The notes beneath the pieces are model-generated. The model was not told the DNA's origin. It saw only the letters and a list, made by a program, of their open reading frames with translations, and ran no database searches. A DNA stretch of 64,000 bases from Tubiluchus corallicola (taxonomy: Eukaryota; Priapulida; Priapulimorpha; Priapulimorphida; Tubiluchidae): NCBI GenBank assembly GCA_030141605.1, contig JAQGDQ010000767.1, positions 35,566 to 99,565 of the forward strand. Direction: 5' to 3'. A program made the translations under genes and the position numbers. Positions 22,340 to 34,962 of this stretch are shown piece after piece. How positions within the stretch are numbered: the first letter of the stretch is position 1; each line of letters opens with the position of its first letter.

Positions 22340-25300
22340 ATGTTGCGTAAGTTGCGTCGACACCCGGTATTGCTAGCTTTCTTGTACATTAGCTCAGTTC
22401 TTGTGATGCATAAACTCATTGCTGGCGACGTATCCATTCATATTAATGATAAGTTATTCATTGAAAAAAGGAGCGGCACATTGTCGAAAATTACCACCGG
22501 AATCACTATGCTAACCGCGCCTTTCAGCAGTTGGACTGTTCAGCCTCTTCAGCCTCTTCGGTTAGTTTTGACGAACTCAAAGCCAAAACGTGCCGACACT
22601 ATCATAATGATAGAGGCGACAAATACTACTACTCAAAATCACACCTTTGACGATGCAAAACGTTCCAATTTGGTTTCACCAGATGAGCCTCGGAAAGTTG
22701 TTTGTGGTAACAAGACTTTAATTGTGGAGTAAGTACTTAAAAATTACTAACATGCTTAAAACTTAGTAAAGCCCTGAAACCTAAAGTACTTATTAACATT
22801 TTACTGCTATAAGTGTTATGAGTGTGGAGAAAGTACTATTTAACTTTCTAGAACCCTTAATACTTACTAAAGCAGGGAAAACTTGTTAACATTTTACTGC
22901 TGTAAGTGCTGACGAGTGTGGAATAAGTGCCACTTAATTTACTAAAGTACTTAAAATTTACTAAAGTACGAAAACGTATTAACATTTTGCTGCTAGAAGT
23001 ACTATGAGTGTGGAGAAAGTGCTATTTAACATACTAAAGTACGAAAACTCATTAACATTTCATTGCTTTAAGTGCCGTGAGTGTGGAGCAAATGCCATTT
23101 AACTCACTAAACTACCGAAAATCATTAGCATTATTTTCTACTATAAATATCAATACTTTTTATAAACTTTGGTTACTGCAAACTGGAAGCCATAAGACAG
23201 TGACAGGGAATACTTCTTGTGGATGTTTGTAGCAGGGCCAGAATCTAGGTCGTTATCAAAACTAATCCTCTGAGATGAAACACTGAACCAACTGAAGAGT
23301 CTCAGCATTGTTCGGATATGAATGCATTGACGCATTGATGAATGGTTTTACTCATATCTTTGCACTTCGGGAAGAGTATCTTCGCACACAAATAATTATT
23401 TAGTGAAGTTATAATACAGGCTGTTCCAAAAGAAATAGCGCACTAACAAATGCTATAAGCAGGCTGCATAAGATTATGGATATCCATAAAATAAGACCAA
23501 AAATCCATAAAATAAAATTTCAAAAATCCAAAAAATAAGCTATTTTATTTATTTTATGCATATCCATAATCTTATGCACCCTGGCTATAAGCATACCTAT
23601 ATTACAGCATAGAGAATGCAGTAAGTCTGTATATTTCTCCAGGATATTTCTATAGTATTGCTTATTTTGGAACAACCTGTACGTAGAACGCATGAGCTTT
23701 ATAGAGCATTGCAATGAAAACTACTATGGCACCCAGTATTCATCTATATTTTTTTGCGATTTGTTCAGCTCATTTCTACTATAGCACTTCTTTTAGAACA
23801 CCCTGTAGGTAAAGTGTACAAGCTATGTAGAGCGTCGGAGTACCGCTTCTTTTAGAACACTGTGTGTAGAATATATAACGTAAACACCAGTCTGTGTGAA
23901 GTGTGTGAAGCAGCACCCCACTAATTTTAACTTACGAGCCGCCCCTGCCGTTGTGGAAGAAAAGTTTCTATTAAAAAGCCAGTTTTCTAGTCATTGATAC
24001 TCTGTGATTTCATTTCAATCATCAAATCTTTTTACTTCAGCCCAGTTCCGGGAGGTCCGGGAGACATGGGCAAGCCAATAATGACAAAGAAGGAGGAACT
24101 GACGCCCGAACAACGTCATCTCTATAATCGCGGCATAGCCAAAAATGGTTTTGATGAGTATTTGAGTGACCAGATATCTTTACGTAGGCGTTTACCTGAT
24201 ATGCGACATCCAGAGTAAGTTAGTACTAGTTTCTTGCTTGTCAGGGGAAGTAAATTGCTATAATTACATTGTAATTTCTTAATTTTTACTTTATATAGTA
24301 ATGCATTTTTTGGATTTACTATTGCGCTTGACTAAGCTGTTCATGAGCCATAGATATAATAACACCTTGATTAGTGAACTCGTTGGGCAAGTTTAGGGGA
24401 TGGAGCAGAATGGAGCAAAAGAGAGTTGTCAGATTAGCAGAAAGCGAGAATTCTGGCGCGGAAATTTGTTCCTTTATTTTGTTATGAACTACTTGCTTTT
24501 ATATTAAACTTTTGTGAATTTGTACCCAAGAAGTTAGAAGTATGTCAGCTCTACAAACTGTAACATTACTCCTTTTTGTCTTAAATTTCAATGGTTTCCA
24601 CTATACCATCATTGCCACCATTCATTCGTTACAGCCATCATAATCTTGTGAACTTATTAAAGCAAATGAGGCCAACATGATTAACGGCAGCAACGCGGTC
24701 ATATGTTTATCAACTGAAGGTGCTTTTGTGGTGTTATTTTTAGCTGTTTGAAGCAATCCTACGTGAAGAACTTACCCACGGTCAGCGTGATCATTGTATT
24801 CCACGAGGAGGCGCTGTCTGTTTTACTGCGGACCGTACACAGCGTCTTGGACAGATCTCCGGCTGACATCCTACACGAGATAATACTTGTAGATGATTTT
24901 TCTAAGAGAAGTAAACCTTAAATTTCATTTTTTGTAAAAAGAATGTAAACAGTCCATATTACTATGTGTATATGCATATATATCCATAAACGTTGGTTAT
25001 TGTTGTGACCATTTTATGCACTTTGGTGTGATATAAACGAAGCTGTAATTCAGCATTTAGCATTTTTGCTGGGAAGTAAATAGATCTTTTCTTAAAGAGT
25101 TAAACAGCCAGAATCGGCACGGCGAGTTAAACTTTCCAGAGTAAGTATTTAAGTTAGGTTGTCACCAACTATTCACTCACCAGGTTTAATTTTGGTCACA
25201 GTGAACACTTGGCTGTATACCCCGTCTTATGCCAGCTGTTGTTTTTTGCTTAATGCATTGATATTGTTGTTGCAACTCCTACTGTTGAAATCACTGTCAT

Positions 25301-28300
25301 GGAAATCACGACAAGTGGACGGTCTGGCATATTGCCAGCTGTGACAGCAGCAACAATGGCAACAATATAAACAAGAGCTTCCGTTACTGAGGCCATTGTG
25401 ACAACCTGCTAAATGTGTAGTACCAGTAGACAATGTGACTCTGAGTATCTTGAAGTATTTGTTTCTAAACTTGGTAGTAAATATTGTCACTGTGAGTATA
25501 GGAGAGTATTGGTTTCAAAACCAGTTTCTTACCAGCAAAAATCTTTGCATCTTATTGGTATAGATTTTTGTCTTAATTATGTGCTGATTAGTATTGGCTA
25601 AAACATATCTTGAAACGTGGTCTTGACATTTGTTCTACTTTGTACAGGAAAAACTTAATTTTGCTGTGCCTGGTAGATACGTTGTCGCCTGTTTTCCTCT
25701 CTTTCCGAGGAGCTATAAAATTTCCTCCGAGATCCCCACCAAGCACCTCTAGGTCGTTTTTAGATGGAGTAAAATTAGACATTTCTGGAGGTTTTGCTCG
25801 CTGTTCTCAGAGAAACTTCCTCCAAAAAAATGTCATAACAGTCTATAGGGGGTCTTGGAGAGAAACTCATCGATCTTTGGAAAGAGGAGAAATCGGGCCA
25901 TGTGATGAAGTGGATCTCTTTTACCAGGATGAAAGGCTTGGGGTTAGATTTGGGGAAAGTCTTTCTCCGGATTACTCTGTAATTTATTTGAACTTGAATT
26001 GTTCTTTCATTATCTGGTGACAGAGAGCTGCTACTTTTTACAGGTCATACAAACAAACCCCTGGAAGAATATGTGAGTACGATGAAAAAAGTAAAGATTG
26101 TCAGAGCGAGCAAAAGAGAAGGTCTTATTCGAGCTCGGCTAATAGGAGGGAAACATGCCTCGGGAGAAGTCCTAGTCTATCTGGATTCACATTGCGAGTG
26201 TACAGAAGGTAAGCTTCTCTTGAGTAGTTATCTGTTCGGGTATTTTTGTTGGCTAATCACGTGGTCTAGAGGGCAGATCGTTCACTTCACTCTTAGGAAA
26301 TTTTCTCTATACTTGTTTTGGAGGTGTAACTTTGGGTGTGGTTTGCATTTTTGTAGTCAGTTTGATTGTTTGTCATTAAAGGAAACTTTTTTCATGGTTT
26401 TTGACAATGTCCAATTGACAATCGTATCTTATACAGGTTGTACCTAAAATTTTGCCAAAGGTTTACATCATTTAGCAAACGTCTTAATGCATATGTAGTC
26501 TAGATAGCTTTTGTCTTTTTTAGATATACATTTTAAGATTTTTTTTGTTCTTTTTTTAGTTGAGGAAATTTTTAAAGTTTGGTCTATACAGTGTTCCCTC
26601 ACTTATGGCGGTGTTCCATTCCAGGCCCACCCGCGATAAGTGAATTTCCGCGATGTAGGGACGCTATACTCATTTAATACTTACAGTTTTGGATGGCATC
26701 GTAGGGTTTGAATAAATTCTGTCTCTAACAAAAATTTCACAAATAGCGTACAAGAAAACAAATTGCAGGGTACCTCAGCCAATCAGCGACTGGGATACAG
26801 ATCAGCATTATCTGGTTGGTCGCTTTCCATCAATCAACCAATTGTGTGTTGTGTACAATCTCACGTCGGTACGTAGCGTCTCAAGCGGGCGCAAGTACTA
26901 CATTTCGTTTTTGATGTGTATTCATCCGCCGAATAAATACACTATTTACTGTAACTGATAATGCTTCATACAGACAGAAGAAGTGTAAAATCGTTTAGCT
27001 TCTACCGCACGAGTTTTTTCCTGCAGGCTGGCTTCCAGCACTTATTGACCCCATCGCGCGGAACAACCGGACCGTTACCGTTCCCGTCATTCCCGTCATT
27101 GGTACTAAAGACTTTGCTTTCGAAAATTCAGCACTTCCAGAGAACATTCAGGTGGGAGGCTTTGCCTGGACACTCATTTTCAACTGGCATGTTTTGCCAC
27201 CAGGGGAACAGCAGCGCCGGGTTTCTGAAGGCCTTACAAGCGTCGACCCAATCAGGTACGCCAAAATTTAGTGGTCCTTTTATTCATTACAATGGAGAAG
27301 GACGATAGGTGAACAAATTTAGTGAATTAAATTGTAATTGGATGAGTATAAATTTTACTGATCTGTAAGGATTAGATAAGGAAACGATAGTGTTAAGATC
27401 TCTTATGTTCGTAACCAAGATGTAGAGTTTATAGTAAAACTAGTAGACTTATAGGAGTTCACGCCAAATTGACCAAGGATTAAAAACCCTTACACTATTT
27501 AAAGAGGTGCACTTTCTCAGTGCTTCCATAATGCGTGGATTTTTTTTAAGTTCGCGCAGTGTATCTCCTGTATCTTGCATGTTAGGACTCAAAATAATGC
27601 ATACAATCAACATCAGAGGTAGTATAAAACAGACAGAAATTTTATTATAAGAACAAGGTATAAAATTATCTTAAAAAATTTTAACATCAGCTAAAATTCG
27701 AATAAGTTTTGCTTTTAACGGCCTTTCCAATTGTAACGACGGGTTTACGCTAGTGAGTTTTCACTTGTGAACACTCCCTGAGAGTAAACTCAGCAATTCT
27801 CAGAAAGTTTGCAAAAACTTGCCGACACAACTCGCAGAGTCCGCGATAAACTTGCGAGCTTCTGGTCAGAGGGAAAACTCACGAGAGAAAACTGTCTAGT
27901 CTAAACGCGCCATTAGTATGATGAGCAAGATTACATTGGTGTGCATTATGCGTATTATTTGAGACTTAATGAGTGCCAAGCTGATTGGCAAAGTTTGATT
28001 GGTAAGGGTAAGTTCATACTGGGTACCTTGAATGCATTTTCTCATGCATGGAGGCTTTGGTCGCATGTTTGCATGTTAAATGTACCCAATACTAACGTAT
28101 TGTGGGAGACGGTACTCGATAGTAATGTATTATGGGAGACGGTACCTAATACTAACGTATTATGAGAGACGGATCCCAATACTAACGTTTTATGGGGGAC
28201 AGTACCCGATAATAACGTATTATGGGGGACGGAGCCCGATACTAATGTTTTATGGGAGACGGTACCCAATACTAACGTATTATGGGGGATGGTACCCAAT

Positions 28301-31300
28301 ACTAACGTATTATGGGGGATGGTTCCCGATACTAACGTATTATGGGGGACGGTACCCGATAGTAACATATTGTGGGGGACGGTACCCGATACTAACGTAT
28401 TATGGGGGATGGTTCCCGATAGTAACGTATTATGGGAGACGGTACCCGATAGTAACGTATTATGGAGGATGGTACCCGATAGTAACGTATTATGGGGGAT
28501 GGTACCCGATAGTAACGTATTATGGGGGATGGTACCCGATAATAACGTATTATGGGGGATGGTACCCGATAGTAACGTATTATGGGGATGGTACCCGATA
28601 GTAACGTATTATGGGGGATGGTACCCGATAGTAACGTATTATGGGGGACGGTACCCGATAGTAACGTATTATGGGGGATGGTACCCGATAGTAACGTATT
28701 ATGGGGGATGGTACCCGATAGTAACGTATTATGGGGGATGGTACCCGATAGTAACGTATTATGGGGGATGGTACCCGATAGTAACGTATTATGGAGGACG
28801 GTACCCGATACTAATAGCATATCCAGAGTAGCATACTTGGGAATACCTGGAAGTGGCGTCCTCTCTCAGATGTCTTTTGAAACTGTCGACTGACGAAGCA
28901 TTGATGATTGATGACAGCCTCAATGCCCAAAGAAGTGAGATCTGATGTTGGTTCTTGCTTTTTGCACAAATAACTTTAACTCATGACCAAGAAGAACTCT
29001 GTGAGGTCTGGAAAAAGTCTATCTCTGTCAGAACAGTGTTTCCACTAATTATTTTGAAGCAGTTCAACAAGGTCAGAACAGTGTTTCCACTAATTATTTT
29101 GAAGCAGTTCAACAAGGTCAGAACAGTGTTTCCACTAATTATTTTGAAGCAGTTCAACAAAGTCAGAACAGTGTTTCCACTAATTATTTTGAAGCAATTC
29201 AACAACGTCTACAGTCTCACGCGTCTGCTGAAGTGAAATCCAATTGCTTGATCATGCCAATACAACGGTTTGCTTTTGCAATGATGTGGTCACATGGGAA
29301 TTCCATTTGAAGTCATTGGAAATCATTACTTCCAAGTCTGTGATACATATTTCTTCAGCCATTTGAACATTATTTAGAACACAGACTGTTGTTAGCATCC
29401 TGCTCGGAAGACAATGGAGTGTGTGCCAAGAGAGTCAGTTGTTGATCACATTGATGGAGCTGCAGCGTCGACTGTGGCTGAGCAGTCTGATCCTTGAACG
29501 GCAGTTAGACAGCCGTAATTGCTGCCTTCCGTGTTGTTTCTGCCACTGAAACTGTGACACTGGAGTGGCCTCACGCCTGGGCAAGGTGTATGGAGATCCT
29601 GAGTTGCCCAGACAACAGGAACCCCCTCTCTTCCTCCCTGGTGTAGTCCAAAGGAAAGCTGAGCGATATGTTTGGCACCAGGTTGGCTGCAGGAGCTGCC
29701 GGAGTCAGTGAGCATGCTGCACTAGTCCGCCTTCGGGGTTCCACTCCTGATTTGGAAAGTTTACTCCTCAACACATGTCCGTTGGGTCACTTGACCTCCT
29801 CCGGCCTCTGGCCGTTGGCTGCTTGTGCAGCTCCTCCTCCACCTAGTGTCGAGATACAGTGTCCAGATCCGGCAGGCCTACAGCACCTGGTATTCCTAGG
29901 CGATCACCCATCCAAGTACTAACCAGGCTCCACGTTGCTTAACTTCGGTAATCAGAGAAGAATCGGCATTTTTAACGTGATTTGGTCGTAGAACACAGAC
30001 TACAAGGTACCTAACAAAATTGTGTTTGTTGCAACAAGCTACTACAAGTGCCATAGGCCTACTGTTTTCTTAAACATTCATAATTTTTACACTTTTCCAA
30101 TTTCTCTATATTTTTAGGATGGTTGCCATCCCTACTGAGTCCAATAAAAGAGAATCACACCACTGTGACAATTCCAATAGTGGAAATGATAAATCCGCTC
30201 ACTTTCTCCGTCTATCCGACTCCTCCAGATTATATCCGCGTTGGTGGATTCGGCTGGGATTTGATTTTTCACTGGCACAAGATACCTCTCCGGGAAAAAA
30301 TGCGCCGTGAAGGAAAAGGGGAAAGTTATCCCATTAGGTAGGCTTTCCCTCTTTCTTACAATTTGGCATCCCGGAACTGAACACTTCATAGTTAGAAAAG
30401 TTGCGAGCCAATCAAGATTTGAACTCGGAGCCTTGCAATTAAACTCTACCGCATAAGCTACTGGTTTAACATTACAGAGTATGTATGAAATCTCATGCTA
30501 GTAATACGCAGTCAATCAGCGCCACCTGTCCACAGTGTGGTGAAACTGATTTGACTTATCACACTTCATTATCTGAGTAATTGAGTAATGGGCGGCTAAT
30601 ATGAGCACGTTAACTTTGTTTTCGTTGCATGCAACTCTTCTAATTTTTTAAGTTCTTTTCCTTTAATCGCTATTTATTTCATTGCACGCGGTTTTTGTTT
30701 TTTCACCACGTGTTTTTCATTTTGAAATTGCGATTTTTTATTACTAGCGGCATGTGTTTATATGGAACTGTTTTTTTTTCTTTATTTTGTCAAGCAATAA
30801 TGGTGGTTATGTTTGGCATGCAGTTCAATTTCCGTATTTTTGCTTGCATACGTTATGCATTTTTATAACTTGACAAGACAGGTGTTATAATTTTCTGCAT
30901 TCATCTTGCATATTCTGGGACGCATGTTGGGTTGCATTGCAGTATAGGCTGCATCTGAATGAAGCTTATGCGTGCAGGTAAGTTGAAGCTGAAGAGAGAA
31001 AGAGTAATTTTTTCCTAGCCAAAATTGTGACATTTTCCGGTGACTTTTTCCTGTGAGTTTATTACAGGTTGGCCCGCTCAAGGGCAAATGCATTTGACCT
31101 TTGCTTGACCGTTACTTGACACATTGAAATTTTTTGTCTTTTTCATTGTTCTTGTATTTTTAGATTTAGCAGCTAATGCATTTGACCTTTGTTTGACCTT
31201 TACTTGACACATTGACATTTTTTTGTCGTTTTCTTTGTTCTTGAATTTTTAGATTTAGCACTAAATGCATTTGACCTTTGTTTGACCTTAACTTGACATT

Positions 31301-34300
31301 GACATTTGTCGTTTTCTGTGTACTTGTACTTTTAGATTTAGCACTAAATGCATTTGACTTTTGTTTGACCTTTACTTGACACATTGACATTTCCTTTGTC
31401 ATCTTCTTTGTTCTTGTATTTTTAGATTTGCACAAATGATGCAAATTAATTTAGTTAAAGGAACTTATGACTAAGTCAATTACGCTTTTTCAGAAGTCCT
31501 ACCATGGCAGGCGGTCTGTTTGCAATAAACAAAAAATGGTTTGAAACTTTGGGAACTTATGATCCGGAGTACGATGTCTGGGGTGGCGAAAATTTGGAGT
31601 TGTCTTTTAAGGTAAGATAAACTGAGGTTGTGTTAAAGCGTTCACATCATTTAAGGTCTTAGAATACCTTACTTTTTATGATGAGTTAATGCAGTGTTCA
31701 CATTCACATTAAAAACAGTGTTTTCTCATGTTTGAGAGAGGAGACAACTTCAGACAGCCGTGCTAGCAATGCAGTGAATGTTAAATTATACACTGCATGT
31801 TATTAAAATGCTAATTCACCATCAATCAAAATTTGCTAAGCAAATCTCCTGTACTGCAGAAAGATGTTCACTCACCTGGTAAACCACGTAAGTATTGATT
31901 GTACGGTGATTGAATGGTTGTTGAGATGCATAACTATTTAAAAATGCACATTTTTTATACCGTTTGCCATTCTGCCTGCTCAGGTCCAACCCTTAAGAAC
32001 AGGATGCTGCTTAATGTAGGCATTCAGGGTAGTTATCATGTGAAGTTTTTCAAATGAAGTACTGAACACGTAGAACAAGTGGTATGCTGTGTGAAGCCAT
32101 CCAAAAGCAGTTCTTTGCAATCACCGGTCTAGATTTTTAGATTTAACAGCAAATGCATTCGACCTTTGTTTGACCTTTACTTGAGACCATTGACATTTCC
32201 TTTGTCGTCTTTTTTGTTCTTGTATTTTTAGATTTAACAGCAAATGCATTTGACCTTTGTTTGACCTTTACTTGACACCATTGACATTTCCTTTGTCGTC
32301 TTCTTTGTTCTTGTATTTTTAGATTTAACAGCAAATGCATTTGACCTTTGTTTGACCTTTACTTGACACCATTGACATTTCCTTTGTCGTCTTCTTTGTT
32401 CTTGTATTTTTAGATTTAACAGCAAATGCATTTGACCTTTGTTTGACCTTTACTTGACACCATTGACATTTCCTTTGTCGTTTTCTTTGTTCTTGTATTT
32501 TTAGAATTAACAGCAAATGCATTTGACCTTTGTTTGACCTTTACTTGACATCATTGACACTTCCTTTGTCGTTCTCTTTGTTCTTGTATTGCAGACGGTA
32601 ATTGAAAACATTAATTAACTAAAAATACCATTTTCAAATCTAAAGCTACAACTCTAGTCTCTTTTATTTTTGATGTTGCAGGTCTGGATGTGCGGCGGGT
32701 CATTGGTCACGGCTCCGTGCTCCCATGTGGGCCATATTTACCGTTCGAAGTCGCCTCACACTTGGCCAGAAGGCACAAACTACTTCCGTAACTTCGTACG
32801 ACTAGCCGAAGTGTGGCTGGACGAGTACAAGCAATATTTCTACGAGTATGTGCCGAGTCAGGTGAGATATTGTGTTGTAGTTTGTGGTTGGCTGCATCCT
32901 GGAAGTGGTGCTGACGAGACAAAAAATTACTCAGCAATTATTTGATTCTATTGTGTGAAAGTGTCATTTGGAAAACAGACTTCTTATGGAAAACAGACTA
33001 ACTTTTGAGTAAAATGTTGTCTTTTGTCTGGTGTCAATTTCAAAGATTTTCTGTAATAGGCAAGTTGTTCAGGCAAGCATACATGTAAAGCACAGATCCT
33101 ATGAAACATGTAGAGCCTTTCCATAACTTGCATTTTCTTACATTTGTTGTTTTAGCGTGTAGGAGTAACTGACGTGGCACAACCGTGCTTGCGTTGTTTT
33201 TGAGAATTGCTAATTAATTTACACCCTGTGCATCTGTGTGTGTGCTTAATTTTATTTGTAATAATCCATATAAGTTGGAATTGCCACAGTTTACAATAAA
33301 ATAAATAATTCCCAGTTTTTTTCCGGCAAAAATACATTTATCATCCCCAGGGTAAATGGACTACCTTCAAATGTCGTTATGACTGCGGCCTGAGCCCTTT
33401 ATAATGCTAACCTTGCTTAGAAACCCTCCACTTACATAAAACATTTAAGTCTTTCCAGCAGGTAAGTGAAATGCTGAGTAATATAACTTTGGATGAAAAG
33501 TGTTTTGGGACATAATTTAACATTTCCTTTTCTTTCCCTGATTTACGTGGCGTAGTGACGTCATGTAATGGTGCCGTCGTAACAATATTGTGGAAGATTT
33601 AAAATGAAAACAAACAAAAATTCCTTTGAATGCAAATACGATATGTGCATGAAATTGCTGTAAGATTGTAGTACAATTTTTTAAGGCGAATTTTTTGAAA
33701 CCTACTTCAGGTACCCCTTTTCTTGTCCTTTAATTTTCGTCAAAAGAAAGTGTCTATATATGTAGACAGTTTGTTTTGCCGAAAATCTGAGCGCTAAGCG
33801 AGGTTGGCATTATGAAGGTGGAGGGAGGGGGAGGGGGGGGAGTGTATGCGTTGTGCATTTTCTATTTAAAACAGACGGACTTTTTTCCACTGTTGCAGAT
33901 GAAATTTACTGAAAACTGTTTTTAGGTGAAAGAGATAAACTATGGTGATATTTCATCACGATTAGCCATACGCAAACGTTTGCAATGTAAGAACTTTGAC
34001 TGGTTTATGAATAACGTGTGGCCAGAAAAATTCCATCCTGGAAAATCTGTGTATTCCGGTTGGGTAAGTTCCGGTAGAGTTGCTTTTCAAAATTCAAGGT
34101 CTTTCGTATTTAAAATGATTTAACTCCAGATATGAGACAAATAAGTTGAAACATCTTTATTTTGCCAACCGGAACAGGAAGCCGTTTTTGCTATGAAAGC
34201 TGAAAAGGGCCACAGCTCTTTGTGTAACTAGGTTAATTTAATAACCATTTCTTACATACTATGCAAACTTCTGTAATTTTCAGAAGTTGTTTATAATGTA

Positions 34301-34898
34301 CCAGCGTTTTAATTTACCAACTAAACAATTAGTATTGTACAAGTAATTAAAGTCTTTAATTATGTCTTTACACATTACTTTCATATAAAATTATAGAAAA
34401 AATGGAGCCTATTATTTTTCCCATCTTGCTGTAGTTTTCTTTTTACATGTGTTTTCTTTCTGTGACTTTTTTACCTGTGACTTTTTTACTTCTGACATTC
34501 TTACCTGTCACTTTTTTCCTGTGACTTTTTTACCTGTGAAATTGGTAGTTGTCAAGTTGATTACTCGTATTAAAAATGGTTTTTATAAAAAGTTAAATAA
34601 TTTTACAGCTGAGAAATCACATTAATGATGGAAGTTCAGATGCCTGTTTAGACAGCTCTGATTCCCAGGCTTATCATGGAAAAGCCATGAGATTGTGGCC
34701 TTGTCATAATCAACGTGGCAATCAGGTAAGATGTTCACATGATTGTTCTTACTGATAAAATTGCTACTCCTAATAACAGTCATTTTGTATTATGTAATAA
34801 AAGTTCCATTTCAACAAGTTTTGGACACTAGAGTTTGTTATAATGAATTTTGGATATAGCGAACTATTTTTGATTCTTGTTTGTATTAAAAAATGAGA

Positions 34899-34962
<64 letters not shown>

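Noticed and set aside
28042-28893. Repeated [10 protein letters not shown] and [10 protein letters not shown] frames
   Set aside because: 30-bp minisatellite artefacts present on both strands.
29446-29715. 89-codon frame on the minus strand in the 5S retroposon body
   Set aside because: No recognisable domain; coding status cannot be argued from one copy.
29876-29992. Functional 5S rRNA gene
   Set aside because: Internal promoter changes and clear retroposon context with target duplications.
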